A DNA stretch of 64,000 nt, taken from NCBI GenBank assembly GCA_017745175.1, contig JAGHZY010000010.1:34414-98413 (forward strand), written 5' to 3'. The translations under genes were made by a program, and so were the position numbers. This document shows, piece after piece, positions 52,001 through 60,710 of the stretch (positions are counted from its first letter, which is position 1; every line of letters begins with the position of its first letter). Under the pieces are notes generated by a model, which was given only the letters and a program-made list of their open reading frames with translations, ran no database searches and had not been told where the DNA came from. The stretch is from Sphingopyxis sp. (GTDB lineage: Bacteria > Pseudomonadota > Alphaproteobacteria > Sphingomonadales > Sphingomonadaceae).

Positions 52001-52371
52001 GTCGTGCGGCGATTGCCGATGGTGAGCATCCGGGTCAGCCGACCCCAGCCATGGCGTGTGGTTGGATAAGCGATGATGTCGGGCGTGCCGTCATCGAACA
52101 CCAGCCGGGCGCCGACGACGAGCTTTACGGGAGGCAGCTCGACCCCTTCCTCTGCGGCCTTTTCGCGCAGCTTGCGCAGCCCGGTCAGCGCCCGCACCAC
52201 CCCCGCCACACTGTTCCGGTCGGCGATGCCGATGCCCGCCATGCCGAGATTGACCGCCTCGGTGACCATATCGGCGGGGTGCGAGGCGCCGCGGAGGAAG
52301 CTGTAGTTGGTCGCGGCGACCAGTTCGGCAAAGCAGGTTTCGGGGCCGGGTTCGGGCGCGTGCGCGTTCAT
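49078..52371 (-). CDS. dnaE2: Error-prone DNA polymerase DnaE2 (ImuC)
   Basis: 1097 residues from ATG 52371, overlapping the imuB stop by 4 bp. Alpha-type polymerase doing mutagenic lesion bypass with ImuA and ImuB. Seen: N-terminal PHP domain (FAELVAATNYSFLRGASHPA), polymerase palm with ILCQGRGSAANSLVCYLLEI and the catalytic PPDIDVDFEHERREEV, the helix-hairpin-helix region, and a C-terminal OB fold (GKGNAIFITLEDEGGIVNIL). Length and lack of a tau-binding tail fit DnaE2 and not replicative DnaE. Confidence 0.95.
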   Translation of the reverse strand: MNAHAPEPGPETCFAELVAATNYSFLRGASHPADMVTEAVNLGMAGIGIADRNSVAGVVRALTGLRKLREKAAEEGVELPPVKLVVGARLVFDDGTPDIIAYPTTRHGWGRLTRMLTIGNRRTTKGDCVMKFKNLLIHCEDMILIAMATEKDEFTLRRLRKVAPDSLWLGATMPRGGSDRRHLARLESLADRVGIPMLATNDALYATRAQRPLHDVITCIREGTNLGDAGRLLRANGERHLKAPQEMRRLFRTCPEALDESMKILDRIGFSLRDLEYEYPHEPVPEGWEPQSWLEHMVMGAANRLHPDGLPDRWQTVLDEELSLIRKCNFACYFLTVHDIVKFARTQEPPILCQGRGSAANSLVCYLLEITSIDPIYNNLLFTRFLSEERREPPDIDVDFEHERREEVMQYVYRRYTRRRAGIAATVIHYRPRSAVREVGKALGLSEDITQRLADTTWGSWGSEMPVERFVEAGLDPALDDIARLQWIVAQLLTFPRHLSQHVGGYVLTEDRLDETVPIHNAAMEDRTFIEWDKDDIDELALMKVDVLALGMLTCIRKCFDLMRLHGLGDHDLKSVPVEDPVVYDMLCKGDSIGVFQVESRAQINMLPRLRPRKFYDLVIQVAIVRPGPIEGDMVHPYLRRRNQEEKPELPMRAGSEANELEEVLGKTEGVPLFQEQAMKLAIVAAGFTPDEANGLRRAMATFRNAGTIHQYKEKMIGGMVRRGYEPDFAARCFKQIEGFGSYGFPESHAQSFAKLVYVSSWLKCHHPAVFACGILNAQPMGFYAPAQLVRDAREHGVEVREVDVNASHWDNSLERTGNGSLALRLGFRQVDGFREEWADEIAKARNAAPFASVEELARRANLPSRALRLIADADACRSMGLERRPALWDARRVRQGVLPLFGAAGAAELGAEEDAALPPTPMVEHVLTDYQTTRLSLKGHPMAFLRRDFEREGVLSATQVAAAKNGSVIRTAGVVLIRQRPGKGNAIFITLEDEGGIVNILLWARHFERYRRAVMASRLMLAEGEVQRSREGVIHLMATRIVDRTAMLDTLGSDRRFDPEVCHADEVKYPQSPRGHAAQHGHPRNVRILPRSRDFH

Positions 52372-53918
52372 GCGAAAACCCCGTGGATATACCAGCGCGG
52401 GTCGGGCTTCTCGTCGTAAAGCCCGTGGCGGAAAAGCCAGAAGCGGCGGCCCTGAGCATCCTCGACGCGGTAATAGTCGCGCGTCAGTCCGCCATTGTCG
52501 CGGCGGCGCCACCATTCGGCGGCGATGCGCTCGGGCCCCTCGTAGCGGCGGATCGCATGAAAGGCGCGGCGCCAGCGGAAACGCTGCGGCGGGCCATCAG
52601 GCACCTCGGCGATCACCTCGATCGGCTGCGGCGGGTCGAAGAGGTGGAAGGGGCGCGTCGGCGGCTCGCCGGGCTCGGGTGCTTGCCAGGGCAAAGGGGC
52701 GGGCGCGTCGATCGCGGGCAGTTCGAGCTGCGCCTGTTCGGGGATATGCGTGGCGGCGGGGCGGAAGCGCCGCACCCGTCCGCGGCCGAGCCGCGTTGCG
52801 AGCCGGTCGGCGAGTTCGTCCATCGCGGTGTCCTCGTTCGCGCCGCGCGCCGCACCGCCCTCGAGCTTGAGTTGCGTCGCGCCGAGCGCTTCGAGCCGCG
52901 TTACCGCGAGGCGGATCATGTCGAAACCGAAGCCTGGGTCGAGCGGGTCGGCGAGGCCGTCCATGCGCTCGGCGAAGAGGCGCATGACGAGGCCGGCATC
53001 GCGCGTCGGATGCCCCGTCTCGATCGCGATCGTCCGCGCAAGCCCGTCGCTGCGAAAGAAGGTCGCGCGGAAATGACGCCCGCCCTTGCCGCGCTCGGCG
53101 AGGTCTTCGACCGCTTCGGCGGCGAGTTCGGCAAGCACCTTGGCGGCGTGTGCGCTACTGCCGAGCGGTTCGGCGAAGCGGCGTTCGGCGACGACCGGGG
53201 GCGGAACGACGCGCGGATCGAGCGGACTCGGCGCATCGCCGAGGATACGGCGCAGCGCCATCGCGGCGTCGGCGCCGAAGCGCGCGGCAAGGTTCGCCAT
53301 CGGGCGGCTCGCAAGATCGCCGATCGTCTTGAGGCCCGCGCGCACAAGCGCGGTCGTCGCCTCGGCTTCGAGTTCGAGCGCCGCGACGGGCAACCGCCGG
53401 ATCGCCTGCCCTTCGTCGGGGGCGGGACGCGCCTGATAGCGCGCGAGCGCGCGCGCGGCGTCGGCGGTCGGGCCGAGCGCGTGGCGCAGCGTCATGCCGA
53501 GCCGCCGGAAGCGCATCTCGACGTCGGCGACCAGTCCCGCCTCGCCGCCGTACAGATGCTCGCCACCCGCGATGTCGAGGATCAGCCCGTCGGGCGCATC
53601 GAGCGCAACGAGCGGGGAATAGCGCGCGCAGCCCTGTGCGAGCCGGTCGAGCCAGTCCTGGTCGGGCACTGGATCGTGCGGCACGACGGCGAGCTCGCCG
53701 ACCTGCGCGCGCGCGTCGGCGAGCGGCATGCCGACGCGCAGCCCGACGGCGAGCGCCGCCGCATCGACGCTCGCGATCCGCATCGCGCCGTGTTGTTTTT
53801 CGGCGAAAACGAGCGGGGCGTCAGGCGGCCGCGGCGCCGTGCGAAGCCATCGCTCGGCGGGCAGGAAGGGGAAGAAGAGCGCCAGATAGCGCCGGGTCCC
53901 CGAAGCTTTTTTCGTCAT
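52368..53918 (-). CDS. imuB: Y-family-like translesion adaptor ImuB
   Basis: 516 residues from ATG 53918. Non-catalytic Y-family relative that links DnaE2 to the beta clamp. Seen: RRYLALFFPFLPAERW at the N-terminus where active Y-family polymerases carry metal-binding acids, the ImuB block LDAPDGLILDIAGGEHLYGG, a HhH segment (LKTIGDLASRPMANLAARFG), and a C-terminal region (WWRRRDNGGLTRDYYRVEDA). Its first 98 bp overlap imuA in another frame, more than the usual few bases. Middle gene of an SOS operon. Confidence 0.92.
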   Translation of the reverse strand: MTKKASGTRRYLALFFPFLPAERWLRTAPRPPDAPLVFAEKQHGAMRIASVDAAALAVGLRVGMPLADARAQVGELAVVPHDPVPDQDWLDRLAQGCARYSPLVALDAPDGLILDIAGGEHLYGGEAGLVADVEMRFRRLGMTLRHALGPTADAARALARYQARPAPDEGQAIRRLPVAALELEAEATTALVRAGLKTIGDLASRPMANLAARFGADAAMALRRILGDAPSPLDPRVVPPPVVAERRFAEPLGSSAHAAKVLAELAAEAVEDLAERGKGGRHFRATFFRSDGLARTIAIETGHPTRDAGLVMRLFAERMDGLADPLDPGFGFDMIRLAVTRLEALGATQLKLEGGAARGANEDTAMDELADRLATRLGRGRVRRFRPAATHIPEQAQLELPAIDAPAPLPWQAPEPGEPPTRPFHLFDPPQPIEVIAEVPDGPPQRFRWRRAFHAIRRYEGPERIAAEWWRRRDNGGLTRDYYRVEDAQGRRFWLFRHGLYDEKPDPRWYIHGVFA

Positions 53919-54609
53919 GGTTCCAGTCCAGTCGCCAGCGCGTGCCGGCGGGGCCACCGCGCCAGCGCAGCAGTTCAAGGTCGAAGGCGGGCGCGCCGGG
54001 GGCGTTGGCTTCGAGTTCGCGCGACGGCGCGGCGGCGACGCTCCAGCGCGTTTCGGCGACGCTCGGTACCGGGGCTGCATTCAGCCGGAGCATCAGCAGG
54101 GTCGTGCCCGCGTCGCGCGCGCCGAGCGCAAGGCGGCGCCCGGCGGTGAGGTCGAGCAGCGGGAATTTGCCCCAGCTTTCGACGATCACCGCCGCCGATC
54201 CCGCACAGCGGATCGCATCGTTCGCGCAGGCGAGCAGCATCCGGGGGTCGGGGGCCTCGACGAGCAGCAGCCGGTCGGGGTCGCCGCCGAGTTCGGCGAT
54301 GCCGGGCGCATGGATATGGCCGCTGCGCTTGCCGGCGTCGCTCGTGCGCAGCCAGATCAGCGGCGCCTTGCCCGGGGTGCGCAGCGCGACGAGCGCGGCA
54401 AAGGCGGCGGCGCTCGTCGCGTCGAGCGCATCGGCGGCGAAAAATTCATGGGGGCGCCCGACTGCGAGCCCGCCGCCGATCGCCGCGTCGAAGCGCGCGT
54501 GCCCGCTTGCCAGCCAGCCCTCGGCCGGGCGGCTTTCGAAGCCGCCACTGGCGGCCAGCCGGGCGATGCGCTGGCGCAGCCCGGCGAGAGGGTGAGACGA
54601 CTCGCGCAT
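53821..54609 (-). CDS. imuA: SOS mutasome protein ImuA (RecA/SulA-like)
   Basis: 262 residues from ATG 54609 with CAGGA upstream. RecA-related accessory factor of the ImuA-ImuB-DnaE2 mutasome. Seen: LASGHARFDAAIGGGLAVGR and HEFFAADALDATSAAAFAAL (RecA-like core without a proper Walker A Lys), PLIWLRTSDAGKRSG, and RRLALGARDAGTTLLMLRLN. First gene of the operon; a LexA box lies 5 bp before its start codon. Longer upstream frame is not coding. Confidence 0.9.
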   Translation of the reverse strand: MRESSHPLAGLRQRIARLAASGGFESRPAEGWLASGHARFDAAIGGGLAVGRPHEFFAADALDATSAAAFAALVALRTPGKAPLIWLRTSDAGKRSGHIHAPGIAELGGDPDRLLLVEAPDPRMLLACANDAIRCAGSAAVIVESWGKFPLLDLTAGRRLALGARDAGTTLLMLRLNAAPVPSVAETRWSVAAAPSRELEANAPGAPAFDLELLRWRGGPAGTRWRLDWNHDEKSFGDPALSGALLPLPARRAMASHGAAAA

Positions 54610-54614
54610 TATTT

Positions 54615-54629
54615 GTTCCTGATATGTTC
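54615..54629 (-). promoter_or_regulatory. LexA (SOS) box of imuA-imuB-dnaE2
   Basis: GTTC-N7-GTTC on the plus strand (GAAC-N7-GAAC toward imuA), the direct-repeat SOS box of alphaproteobacteria. A TTGACA (54654-54659) and TAATAG (54629-54634) upstream could be the -35 and -10, though their spacing is 19 bp. The box overlaps the start site region, right for repression. Confidence 0.88.
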
Positions 54630-54680
54630 TATTAGTGCGCGAGCGGGGGCGATTGTCAAGATGAGTCAGTCGCGCTCTTT

Positions 54681-54757
54681 TCACCATGCCGGACCCGATC
54701 CGGTATCCGTTCCGGCGGCGTGGTCGTGGGCCCCGGATCAAGTCCGGGGTGACGAAG
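54681..54757. repeat. Second, diverged copy of the palindromic REP-like element
   Basis: Left arm TCACCATGCCGGACCCGATC (from 54681) and right arm CCCCGGATCAAGTCCGGGGT plus GACGAAG (54731-54757). The right arm shares CGGATCAAGTCCGGG and TGACGAAG with the element at 48973-49000; the left arm has drifted. It sits between the imuA promoter and the 3' end of the efflux operon, where it may end transcription. Confidence 0.75.
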
Positions 54758-56164
54758 CTATCGGGATGCCGGTGCGGCCAAACCCGCGCTGCTGTCGCCG
54801 CCCAGTGCACGAAACAGCGCGATTCGCGTGCTGACGAGCAGCAACTGCGTTCCGATCTCGCTCCGCCGCGCCGAATAGAGGCTGCGCTGCGCGTCGAGAC
54901 TGGAGAGGAAGCTGTCGACGCCGCCCTTGTAGCGCGCGTCGGCGAGCGTCGCGGTGTCGGCTGCGGCTTCGGTGTTCGCTGCGGCGGCGCGCACCCGTTC
55001 GGCAATCGTGCCCTGCACCGCGAGCGCATCGGCGACTTCGCGGAAAGCGGTCTGGATCGCGCCTTCATAACCCGCGAGCGCGGCATCGCGCTGCGCCTCG
55101 CTGACCGCCACGCCCGCGCGGCGGCCGCCGGCGTCGAAGATCGTCGCCGTCACATCGCCGCCCGCCGACCAGCTGAACGCCCCGCCGTCGAACAGGCCCG
55201 AGAGCGCGTTGCTCGCAAAACCGAGCAGCCCGGTCAGCGAGATCGACGGGAAAAGCCGCGCACGCGCGACGCCGATGTTCGCATTGGCGGCGCGCAGGCC
55301 ATATTCGGCCTCGATCACGTCGGGACGGCGCAGCAGGATTTCGGAGCTGACCCCGGCGGGCGGCGACACGACCGACGGCGTGACCTCGGCAAGGCTCGCC
55401 GGGAAGAGTGCCCGCTCGACATCGCCGCCGACGAGCAGGCGGATCAGATTCTCGTCCTGCGCGAGTGCGGTCCTTTGCTGCGCGATCGAATCCTCGGCGG
55501 TGGCGAGAATCTGCTCGGCCTGGCGCAGGTCGGTACGCGGCGCGACGCCGCCGTCGAGCCGCGCTTTCGTGAGCCGCACGCTTTCGCGTGCGTTGGCGGC
55601 GGTGTCTTCGGCGATTTTCAGGAGATCGCGGTCGGCGCCATAGGTCGCCCACGCCCCGGCCAGATCGGCGATCAGCGCGAGCCGCACCGTGCGCGACGCC
55701 GCCTCGGTACCGAGCGCGCGGTTGCGGTCGGCTTCGGTCGCGTTGGCAAGGCGGCCGAACAGGTCGATCTCGAAGCCGGTGATGCCGCCGCGCAGCGAGA
55801 AGTCGCCGCTGCCGTTTCCGGGGCCATTGTCCGCATAGCCCGCACCCGCGCTTGCTCCGAGCTCGGGGAATTGCGCCGACCGGGTGACGCGCACCTGCGC
55901 GCGCGCCGCGGCGACATTGGCGTAAGCGATGCGGAGGTCGCGGTTGTTTACGAGCGCCTGCTCGGTCAGCGCCTGCAGCCGCGGATCGGTGAAGACTTGT
56001 CTGTAGGAGAGGAGCGGCAGCGCCGCCTCGCTCTGCAACAGCCAGGCATCCCCGGCGGGCCAGCTTTGCGGCACCGGCGGCGCCGGTAGCACCGTCTTCG
56101 GCGCGAGCGAGCAGCCGGCGAGTGCGAGCGTGCTCGCCATCAGCAGGGCGCGGGCACGGATCAT
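54758..56164 (-). CDS. NodT-family RND efflux outer-membrane lipoprotein
   Basis: 468 residues. TolC-like exit duct of the pump. Seen: lipobox LAGC (Cys18), two outer-membrane-efflux repeats (about 55-245 and 265-455), with EIDLFGRLANATEADRN and LRRPDVIEAEYGLRAANANI, IGVARARLFPSISLTG. Overlaps the transporter gene by 4 bp. Last gene of the adaptor-transporter-duct operon. Confidence 0.95.
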   Translation of the reverse strand: MIRARALLMASTLALAGCSLAPKTVLPAPPVPQSWPAGDAWLLQSEAALPLLSYRQVFTDPRLQALTEQALVNNRDLRIAYANVAAARAQVRVTRSAQFPELGASAGAGYADNGPGNGSGDFSLRGGITGFEIDLFGRLANATEADRNRALGTEAASRTVRLALIADLAGAWATYGADRDLLKIAEDTAANARESVRLTKARLDGGVAPRTDLRQAEQILATAEDSIAQQRTALAQDENLIRLLVGGDVERALFPASLAEVTPSVVSPPAGVSSEILLRRPDVIEAEYGLRAANANIGVARARLFPSISLTGLLGFASNALSGLFDGGAFSWSAGGDVTATIFDAGGRRAGVAVSEAQRDAALAGYEGAIQTAFREVADALAVQGTIAERVRAAAANTEAAADTATLADARYKGGVDSFLSSLDAQRSLYSARRSEIGTQLLLVSTRIALFRALGGDSSAGLAAPASR

Positions 56165-59100
56165 GCCGGCATCTCCGCCGCCCCTTCGTCGCCATCCTTC
56201 TTCTTGCCGTACCGCGCGCGCACCGCGGCAAACCCGTCGCGAACGCCGCGGCGAACGAGTACGAAGAAGAGCGGGATGAAGAAGATCGCGAGGAACGCCG
56301 CGGTGAGCATGCCGCCGATCACCGAGGTGCCGATCGCGACGCGGCTGTTCGCGCCCGCGCCGGTCGCGATCGCGAGCGGCAGCACGCCGAAGATGAAGGC
56401 GAAGCTCGTCATCAGGATCGGGCGCAGGCGGATACGCGCGGCCTCGACCGCGGCCTCGATCACGCGCTTGCCCTTGCGTTCCTCCTGCTCGGCGAACTCG
56501 ATCATCAGGATCGCATTCTTCGCCGCGAGCCCCATCGTCGTGAGCAGGCCGATCTGGAGATAGACGTCGTTTTCGAGCCCGCGCAGATTGACCGCGAACA
56601 CCGCGCCGATCAGCCCCAGCGGAATGACGAGCAGCACCGCGAGCGGGATCGACCAGCTTTCATAGAGTGCGGCGAGACAAAGGAAGACGACGAGCAGCGA
56701 CAGGCCGTAGAGCAAGGGCGCCTGCCCCGACGACAGGCGCTCCTGATAGGAGGAGCCCGACCAGGCGACGCTGGTCCCGGGAATTTCGTTCGCCATCCGC
56801 TCCATCTCGTCCATCGCCTCGCCCGAGCTGGTGCCGCGCGAAGGCTGGCCCGAGATTTCGAACGCGGGCACGCCCTGGAAGCGCGAGCTGCTGCTCGGCG
56901 TCGTCGACCAGCCGGTCTTGGCGAAGGCGGAAAAGGGCGACATCTCGCCGTCGGCCGAGCGGACATACCATTGGCCGAGGTCTTCGGGGCGCGCGCGATA
57001 GGGGGCGTCGCCCTGCACATAGACGCGCTTGACGCGCCCCTTGTCGATGAAATCGTTGACGTAGCGGCCGCCCCAAGCGGTCGCGAGCGTCGAATTCACG
57101 TCGGCATTGTTGATGCCATAGGCGGTCAGCCGCTGCGTATCGACGTCGATCTTGAGCGTTGCGACATCGGGCAGGTCGGACAGGCGCACCGAGGTGAGCT
57201 TCGGATTCGCGTTCGCCATCGCGAGCAGCCGGTCGCGTGCGGCGGCGAACTCGGCGCGGCTCATCCCGCTGCGGTTCTGGAACTGCATGGTGAAGCCCGA
57301 CGAATCGCCGAGGCCGCGTACCGCGCCTGGTACGAGCGCGAAGATCTGCGCATCGCGCAGGCCGCCCAGCGCGCTGCGGGCGCGTTCGGCGATCGCGTCG
57401 GCGGTATTTTCCGCACCCGGCCGGTCGTCCCAGTGGGTGAGGTTGACGAAGCCCTGCCCGGTGTTCTGGCCCGCCGCCGCGCCGCCGCCGCCGCCCGCGA
57501 TCAGGAACAGCGCCTGCGTGTTGGCCTTTTCCTGCGTCAGGAAATATTTCTCGATTTCGTCGCGTACCTCGAGCGTACGCGCCTGCGTCGCGCCGGCGGG
57601 CAGGCGGAACTGCACCTGTACGCGCCCCTGATCCTCATTGGGCAGGAAGCCGCTCGGCAGGCGGAGGAACAGGAAGACAAGCAGGGCGAGCAGCACGGCA
57701 TAGATGGCGAGGAAGAGCCATTTGCGGTCGACGACCCTCGTCACGCTGCCGACATAACGCCCGACCGAATGGTCGAAACGCGTGTTGAAGCCATTTTTCG
57801 CGCGTTCGAGGAAGGCATGGACGCGCGGGAAACGCCCCTCCCCTGATGCGGCGTCGCCGTGATACCTCGGCTTGAGCAGGGTCGAGGTCAGCGCCGGGCT
57901 CAGGACCAGAGCGACGAGCACCGACAGCGCCATCGCCGAAACGATGGTGACCGAGAATTGCCGGTAGATGACGCCCGTCGATCCGCCGAAAAAGGCCATC
58001 GGCAGGAACACCGCCGACAGCACGAGCGCGATCGCGATCAGCGCGACCTGCAACTCCTTCATCGACTGGATCGTCGCGTCGCGAGGCGACATGCCCGGAT
58101 TTTCTTCCATCAGTCGCTCGACATTCTCGACGACGACGATCGCGTCGTCGACGAGCAGCCCGATCGCGAGCGTGAGGCCGAACAGGGTGAGCGTGTTGAT
58201 GCTGAACCCCAGCATATAGAAGATTGCGAAGGTCCCGAGCAGCACGACGGGCACCGCGATCGCGGGGATCAGTACCGCGCGCCAGCTCTGCAGGAAGACG
58301 AACATCACGAGGATGACGAGGAGGATCGCTTCGAACAGCGACTTTTGCACTTCGCTGACCGAGAGCTTGATGAAGGCGGTCGCGTCGTTGGCGTAGCTAT
58401 AGGTGAGGCCGTCGGGGAAGTCGGTGGCGAGCTCCTCCATCCGGGCCTTGACCCGGTCGGCGGTTTCGAGTGCGTCCGAGCCTGGCGACAGCGAGATCGA
58501 CATGCCCGCGCCCGGATGGCCGTTGATCCGGCTGACGACGGCATAGCTTTCGGCGCCGATCTCGACGCGCGCGACATCCCTGATCCGCACCGTCGACCCG
58601 TCGGGCAGCGTCTTCAGCACGATATTCTCGAACTCGGGGACGGTCTGCATCCGCGACTGCGCGGTGACCGTCGCGTTGAGCATCTGCCCCTGCGGCGACG
58701 GCAGGCCGCCGACGTCGCCCGCCGCGACCTCGCTGTTCTGCGCGGTGATCGCCGAAATCACGTCGCTCGGCATCAGCGATACCGCCGCGAGGCGCTGCGG
58801 ATTGAGCCAGATGCGCATCGCGTGCGGCGCGCCGAAGATATTGACCTCGCCGACCCCTTCGACGCGCGACAACGGATCCTGGATGTTCGACGCCATATAG
58901 TCGGACACGTCCTGGTTCACGCGCGTGTTCGTCTCGTCATAGACGCCGACGAGCAATAGCGTGTCCGAGTTCGACTTGGTGACGCGCACACCCTGCTGCT
59001 GCACCTGTTGCGGCAGGCGCGAGATCGCTGACTGGATCTTGTTCTGGACCTGCACCTGCGCGATGTCGGGATCGGTGCCTTTCTCGAAGATCGCGGTGAT

Positions 59101-59367
59101 GTTCGCTTGCCCGCGCGAGCTCGACTGCGAACTGAAATAGAGGAGACCGTCGATCCCGGTCAGCTGCTGTTCGAGTACCTGGGTGACGCTGTTCTCGATC
59201 GTCTCGGCCGACGCGCCGGGATAGGTCGCGCGGATGTTGACCTGCGCCGGCGCGATGTCGGGATATTGCTCGATCGGCAGCGAAAAAAGCGCGCCTGCGC
59301 CGCCCAGCATGACGATGATCGCCAGCACCCAGGCGAAGATCGGCCGGTTGATGAAAAGGCGCGACAT
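56161..59367 (-). CDS. RND multidrug transporter (AcrB/MexB type, HAE1 family)
   Basis: 1068 residues. Proton-driven inner-membrane pump. Seen: first helix (FAWVLAIIVMLGGAGALFSL), 12-helix RND layout with two large periplasmic loops, the TM4 proton-relay Asp pair in AIGLLVDDAIVVVENVERLM, and the FGGSTGVIYRQFSVTIVSAM segment. A Gly/Ala insertion (GGGGGAAAGQNTGQG) near residue 630. Substrates cannot be inferred. Confidence 0.96.
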   Translation of the reverse strand: MSRLFINRPIFAWVLAIIVMLGGAGALFSLPIEQYPDIAPAQVNIRATYPGASAETIENSVTQVLEQQLTGIDGLLYFSSQSSSRGQANITAIFEKGTDPDIAQVQVQNKIQSAISRLPQQVQQQGVRVTKSNSDTLLLVGVYDETNTRVNQDVSDYMASNIQDPLSRVEGVGEVNIFGAPHAMRIWLNPQRLAAVSLMPSDVISAITAQNSEVAAGDVGGLPSPQGQMLNATVTAQSRMQTVPEFENIVLKTLPDGSTVRIRDVARVEIGAESYAVVSRINGHPGAGMSISLSPGSDALETADRVKARMEELATDFPDGLTYSYANDATAFIKLSVSEVQKSLFEAILLVILVMFVFLQSWRAVLIPAIAVPVVLLGTFAIFYMLGFSINTLTLFGLTLAIGLLVDDAIVVVENVERLMEENPGMSPRDATIQSMKELQVALIAIALVLSAVFLPMAFFGGSTGVIYRQFSVTIVSAMALSVLVALVLSPALTSTLLKPRYHGDAASGEGRFPRVHAFLERAKNGFNTRFDHSVGRYVGSVTRVVDRKWLFLAIYAVLLALLVFLFLRLPSGFLPNEDQGRVQVQFRLPAGATQARTLEVRDEIEKYFLTQEKANTQALFLIAGGGGGAAAGQNTGQGFVNLTHWDDRPGAENTADAIAERARSALGGLRDAQIFALVPGAVRGLGDSSGFTMQFQNRSGMSRAEFAAARDRLLAMANANPKLTSVRLSDLPDVATLKIDVDTQRLTAYGINNADVNSTLATAWGGRYVNDFIDKGRVKRVYVQGDAPYRARPEDLGQWYVRSADGEMSPFSAFAKTGWSTTPSSSSRFQGVPAFEISGQPSRGTSSGEAMDEMERMANEIPGTSVAWSGSSYQERLSSGQAPLLYGLSLLVVFLCLAALYESWSIPLAVLLVIPLGLIGAVFAVNLRGLENDVYLQIGLLTTMGLAAKNAILMIEFAEQEERKGKRVIEAAVEAARIRLRPILMTSFAFIFGVLPLAIATGAGANSRVAIGTSVIGGMLTAAFLAIFFIPLFFVLVRRGVRDGFAAVRARYGKKKDGDEGAAEMPA

Positions 59368-59373
59368 GGCGTG

Positions 59374-60555
59374 TTACTTGCCCTTCGCTTCGGCGTTGCC
59401 GCCGCCTTTTGGCGCCCCGACACGCTGCGCGCTGCTCGCCGGCACGGGGCGGATCGGCGCGCCCTGCCGCAGGTTGCCGATGCCCTGCGTGATCACGCGC
59501 TCGCCGGGCTTCAGCCCGTCGGTGACGACCCAGTTCGCGCCCGCGGTCCGGTCGGCGACGATCTTGCGCCGCGCCGCCTTGTTGTCCTTGCCGACGAGAT
59601 AGACGAAGGCCGACCCGTCGAAATCGCGCTGGACCGCGGCCTGCGGCAACAGGATCGCCGACGGGTTCACCGCCTGGTCGAAGAGTGCGGTCACGAACAT
59701 GCCCGGCAGCAATATCCCACGAGGATTGGGGAAGCGCGCGCGCAGCGTGATCGTTCCGGTCGCCTCGTTGACCGTGACGTCGGAAAACTGCACCGTCCCG
59801 GCGAAGGGATAGGTGCTGCCGTCTTCCATGCGCAGCCGGACCGAGGTGCTACCCGCGGTGACCCCGCCGCTTTCGATCGCCTGCCGCAGCGTCGTGAGTT
59901 CGGCGCTTGATTGCTGCATGTCGACATACATCGGATCGGTTTGCTGGATCACCGCGAGCGGCGTCGCCTGACTTGCGCTCACGAGACCGCCCGGCGTGAC
60001 GAGCGAGCGGCCGATGCGGCCGCTGATCGGCGCGGTGATTGTCGCAAAGCGCAGATTGATGCGCGCGGTTTCGAGCGCGGCGCCATTTTGTGCGACCGCT
60101 GCGCGCGCCATCCGCGCCTGCGCGAGCGCGTCGGTATAATCCTGCTCGGCGACCGCCTGCATCTTCGCGAGCGGTTCGAGGCGCCGCGCGCGTTCTTCGG
60201 CCGCCTGTGCGCTCGCGCGGGCGCTGGCGAGGTTGGCGACCGCCTGGTCGACGCCAGCCTGATAAAGGCTCGCGTCGATCTGGTAGAGCGGCTGGCCGGC
60301 GCGGACGAAACCGCCCTCGGTGAACAGCCGGCGGCGGACGAGGCCGTTCACCTGCGGCCGGACCTCGCTTGTCTCATAGGCGACGGCGCGGCCGCCGAGC
60401 GACGTGGTGAGGGGCACCGGCTCGACCCTGACGGCGACATAGCCGACTTCGGGTGCACCGTGCTCGCCTCTTTCCTCCTCGGCCGAGCAGGCGGCCAGCG
60501 ACAGGGCGATGGCACACAGGACTCCCGCGCGGAGCAGCGGCCTCTTGTCCAGCAT
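59374..60555 (-). CDS. RND efflux periplasmic adaptor lipoprotein
   Basis: 393 residues from ATG 60555. Bridges transporter and outer-membrane duct. Seen: lipobox LAAC (Cys23), barrel-sandwich/lipoyl domain (VNGLVRRRLFTEGGFVRAGQ, then RFATITAPISGRIGRSLVTP), helical hairpin, and a C-terminal membrane-proximal domain (RTAGANWVVTDGLKPGERVI). 6 bp before the transporter. The longer upstream frame is not coding. Confidence 0.94.
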   Translation of the reverse strand: MLDKRPLLRAGVLCAIALSLAACSAEEERGEHGAPEVGYVAVRVEPVPLTTSLGGRAVAYETSEVRPQVNGLVRRRLFTEGGFVRAGQPLYQIDASLYQAGVDQAVANLASARASAQAAEERARRLEPLAKMQAVAEQDYTDALAQARMARAAVAQNGAALETARINLRFATITAPISGRIGRSLVTPGGLVSASQATPLAVIQQTDPMYVDMQQSSAELTTLRQAIESGGVTAGSTSVRLRMEDGSTYPFAGTVQFSDVTVNEATGTITLRARFPNPRGILLPGMFVTALFDQAVNPSAILLPQAAVQRDFDGSAFVYLVGKDNKAARRKIVADRTAGANWVVTDGLKPGERVITQGIGNLRQGAPIRPVPASSAQRVGAPKGGGNAEAKGK

Positions 60556-60710
60556 AAGAGTCAATCTCGTTTCAGGTCGCAATGGAAGGGAGGAATTGCG
60601 CCTATTCAACCCATTGCCCCCTTGCTGGCAAGCCCGTTGGGCGCGATGAGACAAATTGCGACACTTTTTTCGTATCGCGCCCGGAATGCGGGATGCGGCG
60701 GCGCCGAGGC

